The notes beneath the pieces are model-generated. The model was not told the DNA's origin. It ran no database searches and saw only the letters and a program-made list of their open reading frames with translations. From Bradyrhizobium sp. Ai1a-2 (GTDB lineage: Bacteria > Pseudomonadota > Alphaproteobacteria > Rhizobiales > Xanthobacteraceae), in the NCBI RefSeq assembly GCF_000426245.1, contig NZ_AUEZ01000001.1:62001-126000 (forward strand): 64,000 bases of DNA. Direction: 5' to 3'. This document shows positions 50,476-61,641 of the stretch, piece by piece (the stretch's first letter is position 1; the number at the start of each line of letters is the position of its first letter). The position numbers and the translations under genes are program-made.

Positions 50476-51738
50476 TCACGTCCAGCGTCGCAGGATGATG
50501 CTGGCGTTGACGCCGCCGAAGCCGAATCCGTTCGAGATCGCGTGCTCCACGGCCATCGGCCTGGCTGCTCTGGCGACGAGGTCGATGCCGTTAGCGGCAT
50601 CGTCCGGATTTTCCAGATTGAGGGTGGGCGGCGCCATCTGATCGCGCAATGCGAGAATGGTGAAAATTGCTTCCAGGCCGCCTGCCGCGCCGAGCAGGTG
50701 CCCCGTTGCCGATTTGGTTGCGCTCACCGCGATCTTGCCCTCGCGCCCGAATACCGACTTGATGGCTTCGATCTCGGAGTGATCGCCCGCTGGCGTGGAG
50801 GTCGAGTGCGCGTTGAGGTGCTGGACCTGGCCCGGCTCAAGGCCCGCCTGACGCAGGGCGAGTTCCATCGCGCGGCGGGCGCCGTCGCCGTCTTCGGGGC
50901 CCGAGGTGATGTGATGGGCATCTGCGGTCGTGCCATAGCCAATGATTTCCGCAACGGGCTTGGCGCCGCGCTGAAGCGCATGATCGAGTTCCTCGATGAC
51001 GAGCATGCCCGCGCCTTCGCCCATCACGAAGCCGTCGCGATCGCGGTCGAAGGGGCGGGATGCGCGCTCGGGCGTTTCGTTAAAATCGGTCGACAGCGCC
51101 CGCGCAGCGGCAAAGCCGCCGAGGCTCACGAGGTCGATGCAGGCTTCCGCGCCGCCGCATACGGCGACATCTGCTTCACCCGACCTGATCAGGCGCGCGG
51201 CATCGCCGATCGCCTGCACGCTGGCGGCGCAGGCGGTGACGGGCGCACCGATCGGGCCCTTGAAGCCATGGCGGATCGAGACGTGGCCGGCCGCGAGATT
51301 GGCGAGGAACGATGGCACGGTGAACGGCGACAAGCGGCGCACGCCGCGCTGGTCGGTGGTGCGCACCGCTTCGACGATCGCCGGAAATCCGCCGATCCCC
51401 GATGCGATGACCGTTGCCGTCCGCTCCATCGCATGGGCGTCTGCGGGCGTCCATGCGGCCTGCGTAATCGCTTCGGCCGCTGCGACCAGCGCGAACAGGA
51501 TGAACCGGTCCATCTTGCGCTGGTCCTTGGGTGGCGCGCCAAGATCGGGATCGAAGCCGCCTTCGACATCATCGGTCTTGGTGGGCACGATACCGGCGAC
51601 GCGCGCCGGAAGCGCGGCCGCCCATGCCGGCAAGGCGCGAAGCCCTGATCGTCCGGCTGTCAGCCGCGACCATGCGAGGTCGACGCCGCAACCGAGCGGC
51701 GATACCAATCCCATTCCCGTAACGACGATGCGGCGCAT
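50476..51738 (-). CDS. Beta-ketoacyl-ACP synthase II, FabF-like
   Basis: 420 residues. Condensing enzyme with the Cys-His-His triad: Cys in VTACAASVQAIGDA, His in NAHSTSTPAGD, His in SATKSATGHLLGAAGG, plus GFGFGG near the C-terminus. It elongates acyl-ACP. No acyl carrier protein or other fab gene is adjacent, so it is likely a specialised second copy rather than the housekeeping one. The ATG at 51738 follows AGGG with a 7-nt spacer; a TTG at 51744 would add two residues. Confidence 0.93.
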   Translation of the reverse strand: MRRIVVTGMGLVSPLGCGVDLAWSRLTAGRSGLRALPAWAAALPARVAGIVPTKTDDVEGGFDPDLGAPPKDQRKMDRFILFALVAAAEAITQAAWTPADAHAMERTATVIASGIGGFPAIVEAVRTTDQRGVRRLSPFTVPSFLANLAAGHVSIRHGFKGPIGAPVTACAASVQAIGDAARLIRSGEADVAVCGGAEACIDLVSLGGFAAARALSTDFNETPERASRPFDRDRDGFVMGEGAGMLVIEELDHALQRGAKPVAEIIGYGTTADAHHITSGPEDGDGARRAMELALRQAGLEPGQVQHLNAHSTSTPAGDHSEIEAIKSVFGREGKIAVSATKSATGHLLGAAGGLEAIFTILALRDQMAPPTLNLENPDDAANGIDLVARAARPMAVEHAISNGFGFGGVNASIILRRWT

Positions 51739-51889
51739 GACCAAACCCTGTGCTCTTCAGCTTGCGAGAACCGTCCGTTCCCAATCGGAACTTGCGTGCT
51801 CGCAAGTGGAAAGTCGAGTGGGTGGCGCGCAATTTCGTGCTTGACTTGCTGGCGCGTCCATCGCCGCGGCAGCGATGCATGGAAATGCT

Positions 51890-53134
51890 CTATCGAGCCG
51901 CCGCACCCGCGTGCGCCTCATGTTGAGGAGCACTCCAGGGAGGAAAGGGGTCATCGAGGCTGCGCCAGCCGTCCGGCTCAAACCCATTTTCGCAGGGAGT
52001 AAGGCAGGCATCGAGAGAGGCGCGGATCTGTGCCTCGTCCATGCCTGAGCCGATGAAGACAAGTTCCTGGCGGCGGTCGCCCCACTCGTCGTCCCAATGG
52101 CTCTTGATCTGCTCCTGAAATTGCCGATGGCTGGGCCATGCCGGCTGCGGTACCGTTGCCCACCAGTGGCCCATCGGTTCGCACCGACGCTGAATCCCGG
52201 CGACGGACAGCAGACCTACCCAGTCCGGACGGGTGGCGAGCCAGAAGTGGCCCTTGGCGCGAATGACGCCTGGCCAGGGTTGGTCGAGAAAAGACCGGAA
52301 TCTGGCGGGATCGAACGGGCGCCTCGCTTTGTACACGAAGCTTGATATTCCATACTCCTCAGTCTCCGGCACATGGGAGTCAGGGTTGTACAGCTCCTTG
52401 TGCCAGAGCGGATGGCTCGCGGCTTTCGCTTCATTGAAGAGACCGGTGCCGAGGAGCGCCTTGGGAGGAATCTTGCCGAAATCGGCTTCGATCTGGCGCG
52501 CGTCTGGGTTTAGTGCAGCGATGATCTTCCGGAGCGATGCGCGTGTCGTCTCCGCCACTTCGGAAATCTTGTTGATCACCACGACGTCGGAAAATTCGAT
52601 CTGCTCAACCAGGAGATCGATGAGCGTGCGCTGGTCGTTTCTGTCGCGCATCTCACCGCGCTCGCGGAGCAGTTGGCTGCTGCCATAGTCGGCGAGCATG
52701 CTCGTCGCATCCACGACCGTAGCCATCGTGTCGAGGCGTGCGACGTCGGAAAGAGAGACGCCGCTCTCGTCGCGAAAGTAGAACGTTGCAGCGATAGGAA
52801 GCGGTTCGGCGATTCCGGTTCCTTCGATCAGCAGATAATCGAAGCGCCGCTGTTCGGCCAGGCGCCTGACCTCCCGCAGCAGGTCATCGCGAAGCGTGCA
52901 GCATATGCAGCCATTGCTGAGCTCGACGAGGCTCTCTGTGGTGTGGGACAGGTCGGCCCCGCCATTGCGGATCAGGCTTGCGTCTATGTTCAGCTGACTC
53001 ATGTCGTTGACGATGACCGCGACCCGCAGACCGTCGCGGTTCATCAACAGATGGTCGAGCAGCGTTGTCTTGCCCGCGCCGAGGAATCCGCTCAGCACGG
53101 TCACAGGCAGCAGATCTTTCCCGTCCGCTCTCAT
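51890..53134 (-). CDS. CobW/COG0523 GTPase metallochaperone
   Basis: 414 residues. Walker [17 protein letters not shown] at about 15-30, the metal-binding GCxCC motif [17 protein letters not shown] guanine-specificity motif and the C-terminal CobW_C domain with GHFWLATRP and [12 protein letters not shown]0523 proteins deliver Zn, Fe or Co to target enzymes; the long form with this Trp-rich C-terminus resembles zinc-type metallochaperones (recollection). Starts 6 nt after the stop of the giant gene with AGGA in the gap, so it is translationally coupled to it. Confidence 0.92.
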   Translation of the reverse strand: MRADGKDLLPVTVLSGFLGAGKTTLLDHLLMNRDGLRVAVIVNDMSQLNIDASLIRNGGADLSHTTESLVELSNGCICCTLRDDLLREVRRLAEQRRFDYLLIEGTGIAEPLPIAATFYFRDESGVSLSDVARLDTMATVVDATSMLADYGSSQLLRERGEMRDRNDQRTLIDLLVEQIEFSDVVVINKISEVAETTRASLRKIIAALNPDARQIEADFGKIPPKALLGTGLFNEAKAASHPLWHKELYNPDSHVPETEEYGISSFVYKARRPFDPARFRSFLDQPWPGVIRAKGHFWLATRPDWVGLLSVAGIQRRCEPMGHWWATVPQPAWPSHRQFQEQIKSHWDDEWGDRRQELVFIGSGMDEAQIRASLDACLTPCENGFEPDGWRSLDDPFPPWSAPQHEAHAGAAAR

Positions 53135-53140
53135 CCAATC

Positions 53141-56100
53141 CTAGCCGACCAGCTGTGGCTGGAACACAACGTCCGCCCAGTAATTGGCGGAGTTGAACGT
53201 GTTGGTCGGGAACAGCCCGGTCGTGCCGTTGCCGCCATAGCCATAGACGCCGTTGCCACCGGCGGCCGCGCTCGAGGGCGCTGTCAGAGGTCCGCTGGTA
53301 ACGGCAGAGCCGAAGAAACCGCCGTTCGCCACATAGGCGCCGGTGGTGTGATAAGAGGCGACGTAAGTCGTGTTGGCATTGATCGAGATCGGCGTCGGCA
53401 GCTGCACCGTCTGCCAGCCGCTGGCCGTCGTATTGTTGAAGGTGACGCTCGCCAGGTTGACGCCGGTCGCGCTCCAGAGATCGAGGACGTCGGGACCGGT
53501 GTCGCTGGCACTGCGATAGAATTTGAGCGCAGTGATCTGCCCGGCGACCGAGGAGCTGAACTTCACGCCGACTTCAAGCGGCGAGCCGTCATTGAAACTG
53601 CCCGCAGGTGTGCTGGATGCGCTGAACAGGCTGACCGGCGCAGGCGGAGGCGTGGTGGACACGGCGATATTGAAGGTCTCGCTGGTGCTAGCGCCCGCAA
53701 GGTCAGCGGCCGAGACCTTGATGCTCGCCGTACCGACATCGGCGGCCGCCGGCGTGCCGCTGAATGTGCGTGTAGACGCGTTGAACGAGAGCCAGGCGGG
53801 CAAGGCAGTGCCGTCGGCGGACGTGGCCGTGTACGCCAAGGTGTCGCCGGCATCGACGTCGGTGAAGGTGTTGGCGGGCAGCACCAGCGAGAAGGCCGAG
53901 CCGACGGTCGCGTTCTGGTTGGCGGTCTGGGTCGCGAGCACCGGTGCGTCGTCAGCGCCGTGAATGGTGATGGTGAGCGTGGTGCTCGAGGTGAGTCCGG
54001 CGGTGTCGCGCATGGTGTAGTTGAAGGTTTCCGTCAACGTGTTCGTTGACGTCCGCAACGCCTGCACGGCAGAATCATTTTCGTTGATGGTGTAGGTGAA
54101 GGCACCGTCGGCGCCGAGCACGAGGCTGCCGTGCGCACCGGCGAGCGCGGTGCCGAGCGTGCCCGACGTCGCACCAAAGCTGACGGCGGTGACGGTCTTG
54201 GTGTCGCCGGTGTCGGGATCGGTGTCGTTGGTGAGCACATTGCCGGTGGCGGGCGAGCCGCCTGAGCCATTGGCGATGCCGCCTTTCTCGGTCGCGTCGG
54301 CGACGTCGGCGACAGCCGTCGGCGCGGTGTTCGTCGTACCGCCCGACGCAGACGGGATGAACACGACATCGGCCCAGTAATTGGCGGCGCTGAAGGTGCT
54401 CGTCGGGAAGATGCCGGTGGTGTTGGTGCCGCCATAGGAATAGACGCCGTTGGCGGTGGCGGTCGCCGTCAGCGGCCCGTTGGTGACGGCGCTTGTGAAG
54501 AAGTTGTTGGTCGCAACATAGGCGCCGGTGGTGTGATAGGAGGCGACGTAGGTCGTGTTGGCTGTGAGGGTGATGGGCGTCGACAGTGCGACCGTCTGCC
54601 AGCCGCTGGCCGTGGTGTTGGTGAAGGTGACCGTTGCCAGATTGACGCCGGTCGAACTCCAGAGGTCGAGAACGTCAGGACCGGTATCGGTGGCACTGCG
54701 GTAGAATTTGAGCGCGGTGATCTGACCAGCCACGGAGGTGGTGAACTTCATGCCGACTTCTAGCGGCGTGCCGTCCTGGAAGCTGCCGGCGGGTGTGCTC
54801 GACGCGCTGAACAGGCTCACCGGAGTTTGTCCTGGCGCCACCACGGTAAGATTGACATTGGCGGTAGCCGTCCCGCCGTGCCCGTCCGAGACCGTATAGG
54901 TGAAGCTCGCGTTGCCGGTAAAACCGGCGTCGGGCGTGAAGGTGATGGTGTTGTTTTGCGGATCGCTCTGCACGTTGAGCGTGACGGTGCCGTGGCTGGC
55001 CCCGCTCACTGCGGTGATGGTCAGGGGATCACCATTGGGATCGCTGTCATTGCTGATCAGGGACGCTGCGGTGATCGTGGCCGCGATGTTTTGCGTCACC
55101 GTCGGCCCGACGTCGTCCGCCGCCGTCGGCGGCAGGTTGGTCGTGCCGCTGGAGGGGTTGAACATGACGTCAACCCAGAAGTTCGTCGCCTGGAACGTAT
55201 TCGTCGGGAACAGGCTGCTGCTGCCGTACGCAAAGACGCCGTTGCCATTGGCGGGCGCGGTCAGCGGACCGCTGATCAGGTCGGAGGTGAAGAAGTTATT
55301 CGTGTTGGAGTAGTGGCCGGTCTCGGTGTGATAGGAGACCGTGTAGATTTGCCCGGGCGTCAACGTGACCGGCGTGGAGAAGGTCGCACTCTGCCAGCCG
55401 CTCGCTGTCTCGTTGGTGAAGGTGACGGTTGCAAGCTGTACGCCGGTGCTTGACCAGAGTTCGCCGGTGTGGGTGCCCGTGTCCTGGCTGCTCTTGTAGA
55501 ACCGCACGCCGGTTGCGGTGCCAGCCACGGAGGTCTGAAACCTCACCCCGAGCTCGACCGCGCTTTCATCCGTGGTGTTCACGACCGCAGGGGTTGCGCT
55601 CGGTGAGAACAGCGAGACGAAATTCGGTGCCGTGACGGTCACGGTCTGACCGGCCGAATGCGTTTCGAGATTGATGCTGTCGTCGACCGCGCGCGAGAGG
55701 ATGGTGTAGGTGCCGCCGGCCTGCGGCGACCAGGAATAGGTCCAGTTCTCGTCGCCGATGGCCGGATGCCAGGTCGCGCCATTGTCAGTCGAGACTTCGA
55801 CGCCGGCGACCACGCCGCCGCCAAGGTCCGCGGCCGTGCCGGAGATCGTGACAACGGCTCCTGCATTAACGAGTCCGATCGGGTTGATCGTGGAGGTCGG
55901 CGGGGTGTGGTCTGTCGATGCGGTGGCGGCGACGAGCCCCGATTGCAGCGTGCCAGGCTGAACGCCCATGTCGGCGAACGTGTTGACCATTGCCTGTTGT
56001 GCACGCGGATCGGTCGGCGTCGACTGCAGGTCGTGGTTGTCGCTCAAGGCCCAGGGCCAAAAGACGGTCCCGGCACCGAAGACCAGCGCGCCGCTCGCAG

Positions 56101-58240
56101 CACGATAGAGCGTCAGGCTGTGCGTCGAGATGCCACTGCCCGTCGTGTTGCCGTAATCAAGCAGATAGGTGCTCACGGGCAGGGTGGTCGAGGAGAGGCG
56201 GACCAGGCCCGCGGGATCAAACCCGTTGTCGACCGCGTCGTCCCACTCGTAGCCGAGATAATTCTGGACCAGCGACGCGGTCTGACCAGGCTGCAGATTT
56301 GCGATACTGGTGTTGCGCCAAAAACGCAAATTGGCGTCGTCGTACGGGATATCGATCGATTCGAGCTTGGTGCCGACGTCATCGACGTCGAAGAGCTGTC
56401 CGGTAAGCGAGTTCTCCGGATTGCCGCCGCCGGTCGCAGGCGGGCTGAAACGCGGGTCGCGGAACGTGCCGGTCCATTGGTCGGTGGGATCGATCGAGGA
56501 ATTCGCCCATGTCTCTTTGTAGGATATCAGCGTGCGATAAGCGGTTGCGTCGCTGCTGATGCTATTGCCCCAGCGGGTGCGCCAATAAACTTCGTTGCCG
56601 CTCCAGAACATCAGGTTGACGCCGGCATCGCGCGCGGCCTCGACATTGGTGCGCTGCTGACCTGACCAGTATTCGTCATGGCCGGCATCGACATAGACCT
56701 TGTGATTGAGCAGCAGGCTGCCGTAACGGTCGACGTCAACTCCCGCCATGTACGAGACATCGTAACCGTTCTGCTCCAGCCAGTAGATGCCTGCGTATTC
56801 GGCGCCGAACAGATAATCCTGCGGGCCGGCAAACGTCCCCACGCCGCCCCGTGTATCGATGGGGCGATTATAGCTGACCGCGTAAGCGCGGCCGGCGCCC
56901 TGGCCGGTCGCCGGCCCGTTGCCGCCGTAGAAATTGGCACCGCCCCATCCATTGTAGGCCTGCCAGGTTTCATCGGACGTTTGAAATACGACGTCACTCT
57001 GGCTGCTGTCGTCCCGCACGATGAAGGGGATTTGATTCTCGCCGGCCGTTCCATCCAGACGCGTGAGCTTTGCGATGTAGACGCCTGACACGGCATCCGC
57101 CGGAACGTCCCAACTTGCCGAGACGGACCAGTTGCCGGCGTCGACCAGGCCGGTCGACGCATCCCGCAACGGCGCCGGCTGATTCTGCAGGCCGGTATGG
57201 TCTATCGTCGCGACCTTTCGGGCGCCCATGCCTCCGTAATATCCGAGGCGGTAGATATCGATCCTGTAGTGCGTCGAATCGGTGTCGATCTTGAAGCTGA
57301 CCGTCGTGCCGTGATTGACGCTGATGTCCGTCGCGAAGCCCTCAATGTTCGAGTCGCCCGCGCCATCGATGCCCCACTCGCTTTCGGGATTTCCTTGCTT
57401 TTGATTTTCCAGGACGATCGGGTTGGTCGATGTCGCCGCAGCGGTGGCATCCATCGTCGCAGCGGCCGTGGCGTTCGTTGTCGCAGCAGCCGCGGTGGCC
57501 GTTATCGCGGCGGCTCGGAGGAGGGGGGATGGCGCCGGCGCAACTGGCGGCATGGCGGTCGTAACCGAGCCGCCCATGATCCCGATCTGGCCGCTCATCG
57601 TAGTGCCGCTGGCGGTCTCTCCGCCGCCGGGCAACTGCGTGTTCCAGTTCGCTACCGGTGCCACATCCTGCGTCGACATGGTCGCGCTTGTGGAACTGCC
57701 GATGAGCCCGGCCTTGTTGGTCGGCACATAATCAGCTCCGGACCCACCGCTGTGCACCATTTGGCCAGCCAACTGCGTCCCGTTGGCCTGGCCCTGACTC
57801 ATCGCCTGGGTCGGGCAATTGATGTAGCCGCACGAACCGCAACAAAGCGGTGCACTGGCCGGGGTGGCCACTGCAGATGTTGTGGGGAGCATGGATCCGG
57901 TGATGCCTGCAGCAACGGCCGGTGAAGGGGTGCCGCCGAGGATCACGACCGGATTTGACGTTGTGGCCTCGGTCGTCATGGAGACAGGGGTGGGGCTTTC
58001 TGGCGTCGATGCAGCAAGTCCGGCTTTCACCGCTCCAGAGGCCAGCGGCGCTGCGAGCGAATAGGCGTTCGCCGACGTCTCCCGTGACCGCAGTGCGGCC
58101 AAAGACAAGAACCAGTTTTCGTCTCCCGCAATGGATGCTTCGCTCTCGGATTTCTTCCCGCGCTGGAAAGCGCGTTGCCAATTCTGCAATCCGAGAGCCA
58201 GACGGCTCCAACCAGAATCTTCTTGAAAGGACTTCGTCAT
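53141..58240 (-). CDS. Giant dimethylformamidase-domain protein with three DUF4082 repeats
   Basis: 1699 residues. No classical signal peptide; an Ala/Thr-rich N-terminal region contains a Cys cluster ([12 protein letters not shown], about 150). Residues about 297-767 resemble the large subunit of N,N-dimethylformamidase ([26 protein letters not shown]). Then an Ig-like segment (about 780-870), DUF4082 copy 1 (about 872-1025), a cadherin-like repeat, DUF4082 copy 2 (about 1142-1298), VCBS- and He_PIG-like repeats, and DUF4082 copy 3 (about 1538-1695). Likely an exported surface protein. Coupled to CobW. Catalytic residues are not assigned; whether the domain is an active iron amidase is unknown. 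Confidence 0.88.
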   Translation of the reverse strand: MTKSFQEDSGWSRLALGLQNWQRAFQRGKKSESEASIAGDENWFLSLAALRSRETSANAYSLAAPLASGAVKAGLAASTPESPTPVSMTTEATTSNPVVILGGTPSPAVAAGITGSMLPTTSAVATPASAPLCCGSCGYINCPTQAMSQGQANGTQLAGQMVHSGGSGADYVPTNKAGLIGSSTSATMSTQDVAPVANWNTQLPGGGETASGTTMSGQIGIMGGSVTTAMPPVAPAPSPLLRAAAITATAAAATTNATAAATMDATAAATSTNPIVLENQKQGNPESEWGIDGAGDSNIEGFATDISVNHGTTVSFKIDTDSTHYRIDIYRLGYYGGMGARKVATIDHTGLQNQPAPLRDASTGLVDAGNWSVSASWDVPADAVSGVYIAKLTRLDGTAGENQIPFIVRDDSSQSDVVFQTSDETWQAYNGWGGANFYGGNGPATGQGAGRAYAVSYNRPIDTRGGVGTFAGPQDYLFGAEYAGIYWLEQNGYDVSYMAGVDVDRYGSLLLNHKVYVDAGHDEYWSGQQRTNVEAARDAGVNLMFWSGNEVYWRTRWGNSISSDATAYRTLISYKETWANSSIDPTDQWTGTFRDPRFSPPATGGGNPENSLTGQLFDVDDVGTKLESIDIPYDDANLRFWRNTSIANLQPGQTASLVQNYLGYEWDDAVDNGFDPAGLVRLSSTTLPVSTYLLDYGNTTGSGISTHSLTLYRAASGALVFGAGTVFWPWALSDNHDLQSTPTDPRAQQAMVNTFADMGVQPGTLQSGLVAATASTDHTPPTSTINPIGLVNAGAVVTISGTAADLGGGVVAGVEVSTDNGATWHPAIGDENWTYSWSPQAGGTYTILSRAVDDSINLETHSAGQTVTVTAPNFVSLFSPSATPAVVNTTDESAVELGVRFQTSVAGTATGVRFYKSSQDTGTHTGELWSSTGVQLATVTFTNETASGWQSATFSTPVTLTPGQIYTVSYHTETGHYSNTNNFFTSDLISGPLTAPANGNGVFAYGSSSLFPTNTFQATNFWVDVMFNPSSGTTNLPPTAADDVGPTVTQNIAATITAASLISNDSDPNGDPLTITAVSGASHGTVTLNVQSDPQNNTITFTPDAGFTGNASFTYTVSDGHGGTATANVNLTVVAPGQTPVSLFSASSTPAGSFQDGTPLEVGMKFTTSVAGQITALKFYRSATDTGPDVLDLWSSTGVNLATVTFTNTTASGWQTVALSTPITLTANTTYVASYHTTGAYVATNNFFTSAVTNGPLTATATANGVYSYGGTNTTGIFPTSTFSAANYWADVVFIPSASGGTTNTAPTAVADVADATEKGGIANGSGGSPATGNVLTNDTDPDTGDTKTVTAVSFGATSGTLGTALAGAHGSLVLGADGAFTYTINENDSAVQALRTSTNTLTETFNYTMRDTAGLTSSTTLTITIHGADDAPVLATQTANQNATVGSAFSLVLPANTFTDVDAGDTLAYTATSADGTALPAWLSFNASTRTFSGTPAAADVGTASIKVSAADLAGASTSETFNIAVSTTPPPAPVSLFSASSTPAGSFNDGSPLEVGVKFSSSVAGQITALKFYRSASDTGPDVLDLWSATGVNLASVTFNNTTASGWQTVQLPTPISINANTTYVASYHTTGAYVANGGFFGSAVTSGPLTAPSSAAAGGNGVYGYGGNGTTGLFPTNTFNSANYWADVVFQPQLVG

Positions 58241-58916
58241 ATCTGTGTCCTAGCGAGAGAGGGGGGATAAGCCTGAAAAAATGGATCGGGGGCGCAGCCG
58301 TCGAGACCGGACAGGCCCCGATGCGGCAGCTTCAATGTCGGGTGAGCGAGCGCCATCGCGTGACCGGACGGCCGTGCCGACGGAGATCGCGAGATCGGGG
58401 CAGGGCGCATGTCGGGCCGGGAACCCTTGCATCCCGACAAGGCACCGGGCCATGACCGCAGGCTCGTTATTGCAATTGTTGCCGCGACCATGGCACCTTT
58501 CAGCTACCGCAACGCGATAGGCCGGCTATGAATTAAATAAGGTATTTAATATTATTTTACCAGTTAGTCGAGAAATAAATTTTTCGCGGAAAACCAAATT
58601 AAATCAACGTGCATAACCGCATATCTTCAACCTGGGCGGCGCGCATGAAATACACAAATGCGTTATTTGCATCCATTTTTGGGGCCGATTCAAATCCGGG
58701 TGGATCAGTATCATCGAAAATAGGTGGTTGTGATGCTGAACCGGAAATTAAATAGTAAATAATAAATTCGACGTCGAGAAATAAATAATATAATAACGGG
58801 ATTGGCCTGGAGCCCTTCGGAGGCGCGTCACGCGAACGCAGTTTCCGAGTCGCGTTCCATCTGTTGAATTTTTGCCGATCCGATTTCAGAGCGATTTAAG
58901 ACCGGGAGCCCCAGTG
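58241..58916. other. AT-rich promoter region, no gene
   Basis: 676 bp. Positions 58520-58800 are strikingly AT-rich (AATTAAATAAGGTATTTAAT and similar). The 13-mer TCGAGAAATAAAT occurs at 58568-58580 and 58774-58786. Likely regulatory for the giant gene on the left and the zinc-ribbon gene on the right. Confidence 0.65.
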
Positions 58917-59165
58917 ATGGACCATCACGCCGAATTCAAGCTGGTGTGCGACAATTGCAACTCATTAAGTATTCGGATTGACCTTGCCGAGGGGGCGCCG
59001 TCCTCGACCCCGATACGGTGCGGCCACTGCGATGCGCCCCGGGGCACATTGGGTAACCTTCGACGCCTTGCCAGCAAACGTGACTCGCTCAAGTTCGACC
59101 TGGACGAAGCGTTCTTGCCTGCGAGGCGTGCCCCTGACGCGCTTGGAGGCGGTGACCTGCGATAG
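58917..59165 (+). CDS. Small zinc-ribbon protein
   Basis: 82 residues. Two CxxC pairs (CDNC near residue 12 and CGHC near residue 36) form a zinc-ribbon; the rest is hydrophilic. No catalytic domain. The ATG at 58917 follows GGGAG with an 8-nt spacer. It sits at the edge of the AT-rich surface-polysaccharide zone; it may bind nucleic acid or protein. No family name recognised. Confidence 0.7.
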   Translation: MDHHAEFKLVCDNCNSLSIRIDLAEGAPSSTPIRCGHCDAPRGTLGNLRRLASKRDSLKFDLDEAFLPARRAPDALGGGDLR

Positions 59166-59755
59166 GAGACGGGATAAGTATTTCCTGTCGCTGCCGTCCG
59201 AGGAGCGGTTCCGGCCGGCCGTCAAACGTCGTCCAGCTCGCCGGCGCATGAGCAGTAAGCGTGCCCTCGACGCAACACTCTGATGGCAAAATTCGTCGCT
59301 TCGACGCGGTAGGCGCACAGCAAAGACGAAAGCAGTCGCTTTCGGATGCTGTTCTCGGGTATCTGCGAGCCCGAACAAATCCGCAGCTACGCATTGCAGC
59401 ATTGGCGCTATATTTTCGCCCGCAAGCGAGGGTCGACTATTGCAAGCCGGTCACACAAAGATCTCGCTCGCATATGCGGGAAGTATTTAGTTTGATTTGA
59501 GAAAAGACAAATAAGCTACGCGTTCGAGCCGATTTAAGTTGCTTCGTTTTTTGGCGCGCTTTAAACTATTTAAATGGATGTTGCCATGCCTCGCCAGGCT
59601 GTCGGATGCCATTGAACGGCGGGCAAGAGATGCGACAAATCTTCGTGCGTGGAATTGTCGCAGGTGAGATGAACCACCATCGATGATCGCCGACTAACGT
59701 AAAGAATTATTGCCTTACCACCAGTCATTGTCGTTTGGGTAAGCGGGGGTCAATA
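59166..59755. other. Intergenic stretch, no convincing gene
   Basis: 590 bp. A 79-codon ORF at 59261-59500 lacks ribosome site and family features, so I do not call it. AT content rises from 59460 to 59620 (TTTAAACTATTTAAATGG). Probably regulatory for the small gene that follows. Confidence 0.5.
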
Positions 59756-59989
59756 ATGAGGAACATTTATAAGTCGGGTGATTGCGTCCTTTGGGATTCC
59801 CTTAACGCGATCAAGCAGGCGCAGATCCAGCTTCACCTTTTGAATGGTGAGGGGGCCAACCCAACCGTCATTGCTTCACGAATTCAGCTCTGCGACGTCC
59901 TTCTGGGCGAGATCTCGGGTATCCGTACCAGTCTCGCCAGACACCTCGAGTACACGCGCGGAACGGCGCCCGTTCAGTTGCACAGCTGA
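59756..59989 (+). CDS. Small hypothetical protein, 77 residues
   Basis: Soluble, helical (CVLWDSLNAIKQAQIQLHLLNGEG and IQLCDVLLGEISGIRTSLARHLEY), with two cysteines. No family recognised. GGGGG 6-8 nt before the ATG at 59756 fits a ribosome site. Convergent with the H-NS-like gene, 23 bp away. Confidence 0.55.
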   Translation: MRNIYKSGDCVLWDSLNAIKQAQIQLHLLNGEGANPTVIASRIQLCDVLLGEISGIRTSLARHLEYTRGTAPVQLHS

Positions 59990-60012
59990 GATAGCCCGGC
60001 GAAATGACACGC

Positions 60013-60381
60013 TCAGGAGTGCTGAGCGTTGTCGTCCGTCGTCTTCTCGCTGTCCTCGATCCTGAACTCTTCCAGCTTGCGACCGGATTGCAGCGCGGCG
60101 ACAAGCCATCGGGGCTGCTTGCCGCGACCGGACCAGGTTTCGCTCGGCTCCATTGGGTTGCAGTATTTCGGCGGCACCCTTGGATATCTGCGGCGTGGCC
60201 GTTCGGCGCCAGGCTCGGAACCTGCGCTATCCTGCATCGGCTCAGGCGGATTAAGTTGAGCCAGACGCTTCTCCAGCTCGAGCTTTTCCGCAGTGATCCT
60301 CTCCGACAAAATCTTTGTAATCTCTTCGTGGAGAAGCCAGAGCTCGTCGAAAGTCATAGTGTCTAAATCGGATTTACGCAT
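60013..60381 (-). CDS. H-NS family nucleoid protein, copy A
   Basis: 122 residues. N-terminal coiled-coil oligomerisation helix (TFDELWLLHEEITKILSERITAEKLELEKRLAQL) and C-terminal DNA-binding domain with the H-NS core YCNPMEPSETWSGRGKQPRWL. H-NS-type proteins silence AT-rich DNA; the neighbourhood is unusually AT-rich. The start at 60381 begins at the oligomerisation domain. Shares its layout and most of its motif residues with the second copy at 61125. Confidence 0.92.
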   Translation of the reverse strand: MRKSDLDTMTFDELWLLHEEITKILSERITAEKLELEKRLAQLNPPEPMQDSAGSEPGAERPRRRYPRVPPKYCNPMEPSETWSGRGKQPRWLVAALQSGRKLEEFRIEDSEKTTDDNAQHS

Positions 60382-61124
60382 CGTGCTCTCGTGACCAATT
60401 TGAGCCTGAGCGGGGGCAATTTTTCTACAAAACACACTCTCTTCTCAGGCGATAAAAAGCGCTGAGCCCTGACCTGAATGGAAGACATTATATGTGACAT
60501 AAATATTATTCCAATGATTTATTTAATGCTTGATAAATCGTTTTTTATTGGCAAGCTATAGCGGAATTTCAGACGATCTGCGGAGTTTAAATCAATAAAT
60601 AATTGCGCGGAAATGTGGTTTAAGTTGGTATTGTAAGGGTTTGAGAAATGGACCGTATTGAGCTTCCCCTCTGCCATCTTCATGAGACTGTCAGTCGCTT
60701 TGTCGTCCCTTCCGCCGCCCTGCGGGATATTCGGGCCCTGCAGGCCCAGATTGAACTTCGACGTCTCGCCCTGAGGGATATTGAGGTAATTCGCTGCCGG
60801 CTGCGGCCGCTGATGCGCCGTAGAAGCAAGCGGCTTGTCCCGAGCCTGCGTAAGAGGGGTGGGAGACGAGTGCGGCAGGCGCCGGCATTCCGCGCCAGAG
60901 CCCTGCGCGAATCGTGCGCCGTGTAGCCTCCCCTTAAATCCGTAACATATCTTATTGCGAGTTGCCGTCGCTTGTTGCAGCTTCTGGAATAGGCTGTGCA
61001 CGCATAAATGTGTGTACAGCCGATTTATCCAGAGCTTGCCTTGGAACTTTTTGGTATTCCCCTTGATTAATAATGTACGAGGCCATAAGACACCCGATTA
61101 TTAAGACGGAACCGCGGGACGACC
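60382..61124. other. AT-rich intergenic stretch, no reliable gene
   Basis: 743 bp between the two divergent H-NS genes. Open frames 60519-61001 (leftward, 160 codons) and 60648-60926 (rightward, 92 codons) overlap each other and show no family features. 60480-60640 and 61060-61090 are AT-rich. Probably the promoters of both H-NS genes; a small gene cannot be excluded. Confidence 0.5.
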
Positions 61125-61493
61125 ATGTCGGCGAAAGAAATCGAACTAAAGTCCATGTCTTTAGATGATCTCTGGTCACTTCATGAAGAGATCAGCGCGA
61201 TATTGTCGGCCCGGATCGAAGCGGAAAAGCGCGAACTTGAGAAGCGGCTGGCGGTTCTCAGCCGGGGCGTGGGTGCCACCCGTGAGTCGGACGATGCGCG
61301 CGCGCTCCAGGGCGGGAAGCCGCGGCGGAAGTATCCGAGAGTGCTGCCGAAATACCGCAATCCGAAGACCTCCGAAACTTGGTCGGGCCGTGGAAAGCTA
61401 CCTCGGTGGCTTGTCGCCGCGATGAAGTCGGGAAAGAAGATCGAGGAGTTCCGGATCAGCGAGAGCGGCTCCAAAGGCCGGCAGCGCGCCTGA
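61125..61493 (+). CDS. H-NS family nucleoid protein, copy B
   Basis: 122 residues, the same length as copy A. Oligomerisation helix SLDDLWSLHEEISAILSARIEAEKRELEKRLAVL and DNA-binding core YRNPKTSETWSGRGKLPRWL followed by a basic tail. Probably a silencer of the AT-rich polysaccharide genes or a partner/antagonist of copy A. A short upstream GGGA serves as ribosome site. Divergent from copy A. Confidence 0.92.
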   Translation: MSAKEIELKSMSLDDLWSLHEEISAILSARIEAEKRELEKRLAVLSRGVGATRESDDARALQGGKPRRKYPRVLPKYRNPKTSETWSGRGKLPRWLVAAMKSGKKIEEFRISESGSKGRQRA

Positions 61494-61641
61494 TCCCGGA
61501 CGACGGTCTGCATCAGAAATCCCTCAATATCTGGTCGGAGCGGACGGTAGCTCGCCGAGAGGCATGCGGCGCATGCCTGCGGGCTTTATTCATTTTGCGG
61601 TCATCCGCGGCAACCATTGCCGGAAGCGGCTGGATCGTGCG

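Noticed and set aside
60519..61001. 160-codon leftward ORF between the H-NS genes
   Set aside because: Overlaps a rightward ORF, has no family features and spans AT-rich promoter DNA; weak support either way.
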